Below, in pieces: positions 44,166 to 53,200 of a stretch of DNA of 64,000 nucleotides. A program made the position numbers and the translations under genes. Origin of the DNA: Croceivirga lutea (GTDB taxonomy: Bacteria; Bacteroidota; Bacteroidia; Flavobacteriales; Flavobacteriaceae); NCBI RefSeq assembly GCF_014235875.1, contig NZ_JACJUK010000003.1, positions 1 to 64,000 on the forward strand. The letters run 5' to 3'. The notes under the pieces are model-generated. The model made no database searches. It saw only the letters and a list, made by a program, of their open reading frames with translations, and was not told the origin of the DNA. The stretch's first letter is position 1. The number at the start of each line of letters is the position of its first letter.

Positions 44166-44632
44166 TGTTTCATGGAATCCCTGTTGATGATACTATTTAT
44201 TCTCGACTCTATTGTTTGGATGTTGAAACAGGAACCCCATTATGGACATTAGATACCAGTTATGATACCATGTGGACACCTACTATAGTTGACAATGTTG
44301 TTTTTGGGGTGTACGAAAAAGCAAGTAGCTTCGCCTTTGCAAGAAACGGAAGACCATTTGCCGTAAATCTTAATGATGGTAGTCAAATTTGGTACAAAGA
44401 AAATATCTCAATTGATACTAGTCCGGTTTATGCCAACGGAAGATTATTTTTTCATGGTCACAATATTACTGGAACTACAGATACAGACAGCAATGTAGGC
44501 TTTTTTAGCATGAATGCTAGTACAGGAGAAATTTTATGGTTAAACAACTCCTTTAGGTATGATTATATAAGTACACCTATAGTTGTTGCTCAAAACGGAG
44601 TTTTTGGCCCTGGTTATTATCAAGGCAATTAA
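44165..44632 (+). pseudogene. C-terminal fragment of a PQQ-like beta-propeller protein
   Basis: 155 residues from a GTG start, with beta-propeller repeats of the PQQ/BamB kind (SRLYCLDVETGTPLWTLDT, PFAVNLNDGSQIWYKEN, FFSMNASTGEILWLNN). It lacks a signal peptide and the first blades. Its frame runs back about 7 codons without a good start. It reads away from the histidine-kinase fragment, so the two lost their 5' ends at one junction. It may be expressed only if a new promoter arose. Confidence 0.8.
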
Positions 44633-44681
44633 AATACAACCTGTTAAAAAAGTTTGAGTTAGTTTAATTTTAGTTGGTTGG

Positions 44682-44702
44682 GCCCCTATTTTGGGGCTTT
44701 TT
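44682..44702 (+). terminator. Terminator after the beta-propeller fragment
   Basis: GCCCC (44682-44686), loop TATTTT, GGGGC (44693-44697), then seven T. It is convergent with the acyl-CoA dehydrogenase gene. Confidence 0.85.
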
Positions 44703-45881
44703 TTACTTAAAAGCTTGTATGCCGGTAATATCTGCCCCCGTAATTAATAAATGAATATCATGCGTACCTTCATACGTTACCACACTTTCTAAATTCATCA
44801 TATGGCGCATAATGCTATACTCTCCAGTAATGCCCATACCACCTAAAATTTGTCTTGCTTCCCGAGCTATTTTCAAAGCCATTTCAACATTGTTACGTTT
44901 GGCCATAGATATTTGAGCAGTGGTTGCTTTACCTTCATTTTTTAATTGTCCTAAACGATAGGCCAATAATTGAGCTTTCGTAATTTCAGTAATCATTTCA
45001 GCCAATTTCTTTTGCTGTAATTGAAAAGCAGCAATAGGTTTGCCAAATTGGGTTCGTTCTTTAGCATAGCGCAAAGCAGTATCATAACAGTCCATTGCGG
45101 CACCTATAGCTCCCCAGGCAATGCCATAACGTGCAGAATCTAAACAACCTAATGGTGCCCCTAAACCATTTTTACCAGGTAATAGATTTTCTTTAGGCAC
45201 TTTAACGTCATCAAATATTAACTCTCCGGTTGCTGAAGCTCTAAGCGACCATTTGTTGTGGGTCTCAGGGGTAGAGAAACCTTCCATTCCTCTTTCTACA
45301 ATTAAACCGTGTATTCTACCTTCTTCATTTTTAGCCCAAACCACGGCAATATCAGCAAAAGGAGCATTAGAAATCCAAAGTTTAGCTCCATTTAAGAGGT
45401 AATGGTCACCCATATCTTTAAACTTGGTTTCCATTCCGCCTGGGTTTGAACCATGATTAGGTTCTGTTAGCCCAAAAGAACCCATAAACTCACCACTGGC
45501 CAATTTGGGTAAATATTTTTTACGTTGGTCTTCTGTACCATACGCAAAAATGGGATACATCACCAATGATGATTGTACCGAAGCTGTTGAACGCACCCCA
45601 CTATCTCCACGCTCAATTTCTTGCATTAGTAAACCATAACTTATTTGGTCTAAGCCTGCACCACCGTATGTTGATGGTATGTACGGACCAAACGCTCCAA
45701 TTTCTGCTAAACCATTGATTATTTGCGAAGGAAATTCGGCCTTTTGGGCATAGTCTTCAATAATTGGAGAAACGGCTCTTTTTACCCAGTCTCTTGTAGC
45801 ATTTCTTACCAACTTGTGTTCATCTGAGAGCAAGTCATCTAGCATATAATAATCGGGCGATTCAAATAAGTCTGGTTTCAT
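44703..45881 (-). CDS. Glutaryl-CoA dehydrogenase-like acyl-CoA dehydrogenase
   Basis: A 392-residue FAD enzyme. FGLTEPNHGSNPGGM and WISNAPFADI (FAD contacts), ERTQFGKPIAAFQLQQKKLA and QILGGMGITGEY are the family signatures; TYEGTHDIH carries the catalytic Glu at the position of glutaryl-CoA dehydrogenases. It would oxidise and decarboxylate glutaryl-CoA from lysine and tryptophan breakdown. No electron-transfer genes nearby. Monocistronic. Confidence 0.88.
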   Translation of the reverse strand: MKPDLFESPDYYMLDDLLSDEHKLVRNATRDWVKRAVSPIIEDYAQKAEFPSQIINGLAEIGAFGPYIPSTYGGAGLDQISYGLLMQEIERGDSGVRSTASVQSSLVMYPIFAYGTEDQRKKYLPKLASGEFMGSFGLTEPNHGSNPGGMETKFKDMGDHYLLNGAKLWISNAPFADIAVVWAKNEEGRIHGLIVERGMEGFSTPETHNKWSLRASATGELIFDDVKVPKENLLPGKNGLGAPLGCLDSARYGIAWGAIGAAMDCYDTALRYAKERTQFGKPIAAFQLQQKKLAEMITEITKAQLLAYRLGQLKNEGKATTAQISMAKRNNVEMALKIAREARQILGGMGITGEYSIMRHMMNLESVVTYEGTHDIHLLITGADITGIQAFK

Positions 45882-45936
45882 TCAAAAGTATTTTCTCAAA
45901 GTTACTAACGTTTTACAACAATAGCTAGAGCTATTG

Positions 45937-46647
45937 TTACATTTTAAGGTAGAAGTCTTTGGTTAAATTGATATATTCTTGTGTATACACATGTCTTTCT
46001 TTTTCAATAACTAATTCTTTTATTTCTATTTCATTTTGGTTACGAGATAACTGTAATAAACTTCGTTTAACTGGGACTTTTTTGTTTCCTCGAACCCGGG
46101 TTATTCGATTAGGAAAAAGTTGAACATGCTTAGCCAATTCTAAAAAATGTCCTTCTTCTGAAAACGGAATAATTACAGCAAAACTTCCTTTTGAAGAAAG
46201 CAATTTGGCTGCACCAAACAACAAATGCTCAAATGGCAATGAACGCTCTTGTCTTGCCTTATCTCTTGGTGTGTTACCCGAAGAAACTTCTTCAGTAAAA
46301 AAGGGAGGATTTGCAATAAGCAAATCATATGTCTCGTCTATCTCTTGAAAAAATTCTTGAAAAGAAGCATGGTAGCAAAATAAACGGTCTGACCATTCTG
46401 AAGCTTCAAAATTTTCAACACATTGCTCAAAAGCATCGTTGTGCAACTCAACAGCATCAATAGTATCAACCCCAGAACGTTGCGCCATTTGTAAGGCTAA
46501 CAAGCCAGTACCTGCTCCAATATCTAAAACACTTTCAATTCCATCTTGTATGTCTACCCAAGCTCCAAGAAGCACCCCATCTGTACCTACTTTCATGGCA
46601 CACTTATCTTGTGTAATCGCAAACTGTTTAAATTGAAAAATTTTCAT
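45937..46647 (-). CDS. trmN6: tRNA1(Val) adenine-37 N6-methyltransferase
   Basis: A 236-residue class I SAM methyltransferase. VLDIGAGTGLLALQMA binds SAM, and LIANPPFF is the NPPF motif of N6-adenine methyltransferases. It begins FKQFAITQDKCAMKVGTDGVLLGA, typical of YfiC/TrmN6. It overlaps the sulfatase stop by 4 bases (ATGA). Confidence 0.9.
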   Translation of the reverse strand: MKIFQFKQFAITQDKCAMKVGTDGVLLGAWVDIQDGIESVLDIGAGTGLLALQMAQRSGVDTIDAVELHNDAFEQCVENFEASEWSDRLFCYHASFQEFFQEIDETYDLLIANPPFFTEEVSSGNTPRDKARQERSLPFEHLLFGAAKLLSSKGSFAVIIPFSEEGHFLELAKHVQLFPNRITRVRGNKKVPVKRSLLQLSRNQNEIEIKELVIEKERHVYTQEYINLTKDFYLKM

Positions 46648-48071
46648 AAACTACCTGCTGGTCTCACCTCTTTGCCTTCTACACCTAATAAACTATCACC
46701 GAGTTCTTTTCTTTTCTCATCGGCCAATTCACTTATTTTAGCTACTACTTCCGGATGGTCTATTGCAAGATTTGTGGTTTCACTTGGGTCATTTTCCAAA
46801 TCGTACAATTCAATCTCGGATAGCTTAATATTCCTATAGGTACCCGGCATACCATCTTTACCCGCTTTTTGACCTTTCATGGTTCTATACGTATGTGGAA
46901 AGTACATTTTCCAATTGCCATATCTCACCCCAAAAAGTTCGTTTACTCGATAGTAAAAGAAATAAGCTTCTTGAGGGCTTTCATCTTTAGCTCCTTTTAA
47001 AACACTCCACGCACTTGTACCATCAATTTTTTGATTAGGTAAAGTAGCACCTGTTATTTCTGCAATAGTTGGCAATAAGTCAATAGCCATTACTGGCGCG
47101 TTTCTTGTGGTTCCACTTGGAATACTATCAGGAAAAACGGCAATAAATGGTTCTCGCTGTCCACCCTCCCAGGCTGTACCCTTGCCTTCTCTAAATGGTT
47201 GTGCGCTACCAGCATGATTACCATAACTTAACCATGGACCATTATCAGAAGTAAATATCACTAAGGTGTTATCATCTATATGAGCTGCTTTTAGAGCACC
47301 AATTATTTGTCCCACTGACCAATCTAACTCCATTATTACATCACCATACAAACCTTTATTTGACTTTCCTTTAAACTTATTAGAAACATACAATGGTACA
47401 TGCGGTTGTGGATGCGCTACATATAAAAAGAAAGGGTTTTCTTTATTTTTATAAATAAATTCTACACTTTTTAAAGTAATGTTAGTGGTTAATTGTGATT
47501 GATCTTGCAAAGTATCTATGACCTTTTCATTTTGATATAATGGAAGGTCATCGAAATTATAAATTGACCCTTGCTGTGGATGTTTTGGCCACATATCATT
47601 AGAATATGGAATACCATACCATTCATCAAAACCATGTTTGGTAGGTAAGAATTGAGGTGCATCTCCCAGATGCCATTTACCATATATTGCGGTTTTATAA
47701 CCTAATGGTTTTAATAACTCTGGTAGTGTGGTTTCTTTAGAATTAATACCCACTTTTGAATTGGGCATAAAAGCATTATGTATACCAATACGGTTAGGGT
47801 AACAGCCCGTAAGTAAAGCTGCTCTAGAAGCTGAACAAACCGGTTGAGCTGCGTAAAAGTTAGTGAGTTTTACCCCTTCTAGCGCCATCTGGTCAAGATT
47901 TGGTGTGCTTATTTCACTGCCAAAAGCACCAACATCATTATAACCTTGATCATCAGTTAAAATAATAACAATATTTGGTGGTCTTGTTTCTGTTACATCT
48001 ACAGGTTGCTTTTGCACTTGTTTACAACCCATAATACATAAACCAAAAAGGATATAAAAAATAGGTTTCAT
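46644..48071 (-). CDS. Lipoprotein sulfatase (arylsulfatase family)
   Basis: A 475-residue sulfatase with a lipoprotein signal (FYILFGLCIMGC, Cys at about 16). PNIVIILTDDQGYND gives the metal Asps (40,41), and PVCSASRAALLTG contains CSASR with Cys79, converted to formylglycine; GKWHLGDAP and FTSDNGPW are further family marks. It removes sulfate esters from polysaccharides or aryl sulfates outside the cell, as usual in marine Bacteroidota. No maturase (anSME) in the window. The C-terminal part is ordinary. Confidence 0.93.
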   Translation of the reverse strand: MKPIFYILFGLCIMGCKQVQKQPVDVTETRPPNIVIILTDDQGYNDVGAFGSEISTPNLDQMALEGVKLTNFYAAQPVCSASRAALLTGCYPNRIGIHNAFMPNSKVGINSKETTLPELLKPLGYKTAIYGKWHLGDAPQFLPTKHGFDEWYGIPYSNDMWPKHPQQGSIYNFDDLPLYQNEKVIDTLQDQSQLTTNITLKSVEFIYKNKENPFFLYVAHPQPHVPLYVSNKFKGKSNKGLYGDVIMELDWSVGQIIGALKAAHIDDNTLVIFTSDNGPWLSYGNHAGSAQPFREGKGTAWEGGQREPFIAVFPDSIPSGTTRNAPVMAIDLLPTIAEITGATLPNQKIDGTSAWSVLKGAKDESPQEAYFFYYRVNELFGVRYGNWKMYFPHTYRTMKGQKAGKDGMPGTYRNIKLSEIELYDLENDPSETTNLAIDHPEVVAKISELADEKRKELGDSLLGVEGKEVRPAGSL

Positions 48072-48127
48072 AATTCTATTTTTTGAAAGTATTTAAAGAT
48101 AAGAGAAACCCCCCAAAGCGGAAAAAC

Positions 48128-48658
48128 CTAGTTATCTAGATAAAGGTCTACTAAACCTTCAGGTGTTTGTACATGAATTGTTTTGGTTGTTCTGTCAACC
48201 TTTTTCACAATATCATCTGTAACGGGAATTAGTAACTCTTTATCATCTTTAATGGCTACAAAGAGTACTTGAGCAGAAGAGTCATTCACAGAATCAATAA
48301 TACCAATATCACCATAGGTAGTATCTAACAGTGTGAAACCAACAACTTCATGAAAGTAGAATTGGTTTCCAGAAAGTTCTGGCAGCATTGTTAATGGTAA
48401 AAACACACCTTTACCTAAGATACTATCAGCCGTGGCTTCATCATCAACATCATCAAACTTTACCCGTAATAATGTTGATTTATGTAAACTGCTTTTATTA
48501 ATCAAAAAAGGAACCAGATTTTTGCCTAATTCGACAAAAACTGATTCCAATTCTTCGTAAAGTTCGGGTTCATCGGTATCTAATTTAAGTAATACCTCAC
48601 CACGAAAACTATATTTTGAAACGACTCTGCCCAGGTAGAAACAATCTTCCTTGCGCAT
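48128..48658 (-). CDS. rimM: Ribosome maturation factor RimM
   Basis: A 176-residue protein with the N-terminal RimM domain (EDCFYLGRVVSKYSFRGEVLLKLDTDEP) and a PRC-barrel (NQFYFHEVVGFTLLDTTYGDIG, ELLIPVTDDIVKKVD). It helps assemble the 30S head and binds S19. It follows rpsP by 11 bases in the usual rpsP-rimM operon. Confidence 0.96.
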   Translation of the reverse strand: MRKEDCFYLGRVVSKYSFRGEVLLKLDTDEPELYEELESVFVELGKNLVPFLINKSSLHKSTLLRVKFDDVDDEATADSILGKGVFLPLTMLPELSGNQFYFHEVVGFTLLDTTYGDIGIIDSVNDSSAQVLFVAIKDDKELLIPVTDDIVKKVDRTTKTIHVQTPEGLVDLYLDN

Positions 48659-48669
48659 TGTCTTATATT

Positions 48670-49272
48670 TTATTCTTTAGAAGCTTCTTCTTCGCTAGCT
48701 TCATCCTTCATTTCCTCAGCAGCAGGTGCTTCTTCTGGAACTTCCGGGGCTTGCTCAACAGCTTCAACCTCAGCACTTGCGTCTATAGCTTCAGGAGTTT
48801 CTGGAGTCACCTCTTCTTCAGCCTCCGGCTGCAGCGCCTTAGCTCTAGCTTCGTTAACTTCTTTCTCTGCAGCTAACGCTTTTGCTCTTTCATCTGCTTC
48901 TGCTTTAGAAAGTCCATCACGTTTAGCTTGTACTTTAGCCTCTTTATCTTCTACCCAAGCTACAAAACGCTTTTCAGCTTCTGCCTCATCAAAAGCACCT
49001 TTCTTAACACCATCTAATAAGTGTTTTTTCATTAAAACACCTTTATAGCTTAAAATAGCTCTTGCAGTATCTGTAGGTTGTGCTCCGTTGTGTAACCAAC
49101 GAACAGCATCATCAACACTTAAATCAATTGAAGCAGGGTTGGTGTTTGGATTGTAAGTTCCTATCTTTTCTAAGAATTTACCGTCTCTTTTTGATCTTGA
49201 ATCTGCAGCAACAATCCAATAAAATGGTTTTCCTTTTTTACCGTGGCGTTGCAATCTAATTTTTACTGGCAT
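48670..49272 (-). CDS. rpsP: Ribosomal protein S16 with long acidic C-terminal tail
   Basis: Residues 1-85 are ordinary S16 ([40 protein letters not shown]). The protein then continues to 200, more than twice the usual ~85-90, with an Ala/Glu-rich coiled stretch and a highly acidic end ([20 protein letters not shown]..., [15 protein letters not shown]). Such tails occur in Bacteroidota S16. First gene of the rpsP-rimM operon with a good -7 box 73 bases upstream of the ATG. Confidence 0.95.
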   Translation of the reverse strand: MPVKIRLQRHGKKGKPFYWIVAADSRSKRDGKFLEKIGTYNPNTNPASIDLSVDDAVRWLHNGAQPTDTARAILSYKGVLMKKHLLDGVKKGAFDEAEAEKRFVAWVEDKEAKVQAKRDGLSKAEADERAKALAAEKEVNEARAKALQPEAEEEVTPETPEAIDASAEVEAVEQAPEVPEEAPAAEEMKDEASEEEASKE

Positions 49273-49344
49273 ATCACATTAATTTGTAGGGTGCCCGACC
49301 CAGGTTATTAATTCTTTTAAATCTGCTTTTTATAAAAGCGGATG

Positions 49345-49352
49345 CAAATATA
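49345..49352 (-). promoter_or_regulatory. -7 box of the rpsP operon
   Basis: On the minus strand TATATTTG matches TAnnTTTG. The leader to the ATG is about 65 bases and carries a small hairpin GCTTTT-ATA-AAAAGC (49325-49339) near the probable RNA start, which could be a regulatory leader. Confidence 0.55.
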
Positions 49353-49402
49353 CATTTAATTGCAGTATAACCATATTAAAATATAAAAAATTACAAGGTT
49401 TC

Positions 49403-49507
49403 CGTTGCTGAGTAGCTAGGAATTCTTGTACATTGGAAATATTAGAAAACCCAAGGCCAAATTCCTATACAATTGTTAATGACTATTAACATAAAATCTC
49501 AGCAACG
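49403..49507. ncRNA. Unassigned, strongly folded 105-nt element
   Basis: Outer stem CGTTGCTGAG (49403-49412) with CTCAGCAACG (49498-49507), 10 pairs. Inside it, TAGGAATT (49417-49424) pairs with AATTCCTA (49460-49467), extendable by CTTG/CAAG, and TGTTAAT-GACT-ATTAACA (49474-49491) forms a third hairpin. Together they make a three-way junction. It could be an RNA motif, a regulatory leader or a MITE-like palindrome; the strand is unknown. It lies between the divergent rpsP and DUF2383 genes; the remaining bases of 49273-49606 hold only the rpsP promoter and a 7-bp hairpin at 49574-49592. No known riboswitch signature is seen. Confidence 0.4.
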
Positions 49508-49606
49508 TTAAATGCAATATAAACTATGTTAATTGCTTGATTACACGTTTAATATTATTAGTTTATAGGTAGAGTTATTGAGAGACAATAACCCCTAAAA
49601 ACAAAA

Positions 49607-50080
49607 ATGAAGATTGATAAAATGAAGAACTACACAATTGAAATGTCGAATAAATTAAATGAATTATTAGAACGTACTTATGACGCAGAAAAAGGCTATA
49701 TAGAAGCTGCTGACAACGTAAATAACAAACAGATTAAAACCTTTTTTGAAAATAAAGCCAAACAACGATACAATTTTGGACACGAACTAAAAGCAGAAAT
49801 AAAAGCTTTTGGCCAACAACCCGATAAAGGTGGCAGCGCAACAGGTTCACTTCATAGAAATTGGATGAATATTAAAAATCTATTGACAATGAATGAAGAG
49901 GAAGCCATGTTACAAGAAGTTGAAAGAGGCGAAAAAGCCGCCATGGATTCTTATGATGCTATTTTAAACGACAAGAATTTTATACTACCCCCATCAACTG
50001 AAAGCATATTAATGCGTCAAAAAAACGAAATAAAAGAAAATCTAAAATTTTCTGAGATTTACGAAAATGCTGTATCATAG
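49607..50080 (+). CDS. PA2169/DUF2383-type four-helix bundle protein
   Basis: A 157-residue all-helical protein with ferritin-like spacing of acidic and His residues (NELLERTYDAEKGYIEAADNV, NKAKQRYNFGHELKAEIKAF, LQEVERGEKAAMDSYDAIL). Members are of unknown function and often linked with stress. It stands alone with its own terminator. ATG 49607 or 49622 can start it. Confidence 0.85.
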   Translation: MKIDKMKNYTIEMSNKLNELLERTYDAEKGYIEAADNVNNKQIKTFFENKAKQRYNFGHELKAEIKAFGQQPDKGGSATGSLHRNWMNIKNLLTMNEEEAMLQEVERGEKAAMDSYDAILNDKNFILPPSTESILMRQKNEIKENLKFSEIYENAVS

Positions 50081-50103
50081 CACATAATTGAAATAGGTTT
50101 TAG

Positions 50104-50129
50104 GGGTCGATTTTATCGACCCTTTTTTT
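50104..50129 (+). terminator. Terminator after DUF2383 gene
   Basis: GGGTCGA (50104-50110), loop TTTTA, TCGACCC (50116-50122), then seven T. Confidence 0.92.
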
Positions 50130-50206
50130 ATGGTTAATAACTCCTAAAAACTAGAATTTAAAAAATTGGTTGTTTTAGGTATTTTTATCCATTCCAATAT
50201 AGTTTT

Positions 50207-53200
50207 ATGTACCTGATTTTTGACACAGAAACCACGGGTTTACCTAAGAGCTACAAGGCTCCCATGACAGACACAAACAATTGGCCACGAGCAATACAAA
50301 TTGCATGGCAATTGCATGATGATATGGGGAACTTGGTAGACCAACAAGACTATATTATTCAACCAGAAGGCTTTGACATACCTTTTGAGTCAGAGCAAAT
50401 ACATGGTATTTCTACCGCTTTAGCGCAACAAAATGGTGTTCCTTTAAACAAAGTGTTAGAAAAATTTAACGAAGCCCTTTCTAAAACAAAATTTGTTGTT
50501 GGTCAAAATGTTGGTTTCGACATCAATGTTATGGGTGCCGAATTTTATAGAGCTGGCATTACTCCAAAATACGACACCCTTAGATATCATGAGCTCAATT
50601 TAGAAACGTATAACTTTCAAACCAAACCAAATAACGAAGGTACTTGGGCTTTTGATGATTTAGCAGAAGTAGATAAGAACAAACTTGGCGTTTTAGATAC
50701 CTGTACAGAACACACTGCAGAACTTTGTAAAATTCCTGGTGGCAGAGGGGGTAAATTTAAACTTCCGACCTTAACTGAGCTACATCAATTTTTATTTGGC
50801 GAACCCTTTGCAGAAGCGCATAATGCCACGGCAGACGTTGAGGCAACCACACGTTGCTTTTTAGAACTAGTACGCAAAAAACAGTATACCGCTGAACAAC
50901 TCGATGTTCAACCAGACTATTTTCAAAAATTCTCTGAAGCCAACCCAAAAGAAATTCAGCTAATTGGGTTAAAACACATCAATCTAAGTAAGGCTTCAAA
51001 AAAAATTGCTGATGCGCTTTGGGCAGAAGATACCGATGATATTTCTGAAAAAGAACTTGAACAGAATATTCAAGATTTAGCAGCTATAGACTTTGTTCAC
51101 CTTCATAACCATTCGCAATATTCGGTACTACAATCCACCATGAGCACCAAAGATTTGGTAAAACTGGCGGCAGATGCAAAAATGCCTGCAGTTGCCATTA
51201 CAGACCATGGTAATATGATGGGAGCTTTTCATTTTGTAAAAGAAGTTAAAGCACACAACAAAGCGGTTAAGGCTCAAAACCAAGAGGCAATAACAAATGG
51301 AGAAGAACCTTTAGGAAAAGAAATTACACCAATTATAGGTTGTGAATTTTTTGTTTGTGAAGACCACACTAATAAATCGGTTAAAGACAACGGTTATCAA
51401 ATTGTCTTATTGGCAAAGAATAAAAATGGCTATCAGAATTTAGCCAAAATGTCTTCAAAGGCATTCACAGATGGTTTCTATTATGTACCTCGTATAGATA
51501 AAAACGTAATTGAACAGTACAAAGAAGATGTAATAGCATTATCTGGAAATTTATATGGCGAAGTACCCAACAAAATCTTGAATGTTGGTGAAAATCAAGC
51601 AGAAGAAGCTTTATTATGGTGGAAAGCTACTTTTGGAGACGATTTCTATCTAGAAATCATGAGACACGGTCAAGATGATGAAGACCGCGTAAATAAGGTT
51701 TTACAACGATTTGCAAAAAACCACAATGTAAAATTAGTTGCCACCAATAATACTTATTATGGCACTAAAGACGAAGCTGAAGCACATGATATTCTCTTAT
51801 GTGTAAAAGATGGTGAATTGGTTAATACCCCTATTGGTCGTGGTAGAGGGTATCGCTACGGGCTACCAAATCAGGAATATTACTTCAAATCTTCTGATGA
51901 AATGAAGTCCTTATTTAAAGACCTTCCCGAAGCTGTCTTAAATCTTCAAGAAATCGTTGATAAAGTAGAGGCTTTTGATTTAGCTAGAGACGTTTTACTT
52001 CCAAAATTTGATATTCCGGATGAATTTAAAGTCGCCGAAGATATAGAAGATGGTGGTAAACGCGGAGAAAACGCCTATCTAAGACATATTACTTACGAGG
52101 GCGCAAAGAAAAGATACGGTGAAATTACCCCAGAAATAACAGAGCGTATAGATTTTGAGTTAGCTACTATAGAAAATTCGGGTTATCCAGGCTATTTTTT
52201 GATTGTAGAAGACTTTATTCGCGAAGCAAGAAATATGGGCGTTTCAGTTGGGCCTGGTCGTGGTTCAGCAGCTGGTTCAGTAGTTGCCTATTGTTTAACC
52301 ATTACCAATATAGATCCCATAAAATACGACTTACTTTTTGAGCGATTCTTAAATCCTGACCGTGTATCAATGCCTGATATTGATATTGATTTTGATGATG
52401 AAGGCCGCGGGCGCGTAATGGACTACGTAATTAATAAGTACGGTGCCAACCAAGTTGCACAAATTATTACTTACGGCACCATGGCTGCAAAGTCTTCTAT
52501 TAGAGATACTGCTCGGGTGTTAGATCTATCTTTACCCCAGGCAGACCGCCTTGCAAAACTTATTCCTACTATGGGTAAGTTTAAAAAAATGTTTGGCGTA
52601 GAAGAAGCTAAACTTAAAAAGACGTTTCGCTCAGAAGAATTAGAAAAAGTATTAGAATTACGTGCTATTGCCGAAGAGCAAAGTGAAGAAAGTAGAACCG
52701 TTAACATGGCACGTATTTTAGAAGGCTCGGTTCGTAGTACTGGTATTCATGCTTGTGGTGTAATTATTACTCCAGATGACATTACCAATTTTGTACCTGT
52801 AGCCACCGCTAAAGACTCTGACCTTTATGTTACCCAATTTGATAACTCAGTAGTTGAAGATGCTGGCTTATTAAAAATGGATTTCTTAGGATTAAAAACG
52901 CTAACCTTAATTAAGGATACCGTTAAAATTGTTAAAGCAAGAACAGGAGTAGAACTAGTTCCAGATGAATTTCCGCTAGATGACCCTAATACGTATGCAC
53001 TTTTCCAGCGTGGTGAAACCATAGGAATTTTTCAATACGAATCTCCTGGAATGCAAAAGCATATGAAAAGTCTTAAACCTACGGTTTTTGATGACTTAAT
53101 TGCCATGAACGCGCTTTACAGGCCAGGTCCAATGGAATACATTCCGAGTTTTATTGCACGTAAACATGGAGAGGAAGAAATTACCTACGACCTTCCAGAA

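Noticed and set aside
49403-49507. TPP, cobalamin or SAM riboswitch
   Set aside because: None of the conserved core words (such as CUGAUGA) occurs, and flanking genes do not fit these pathways.
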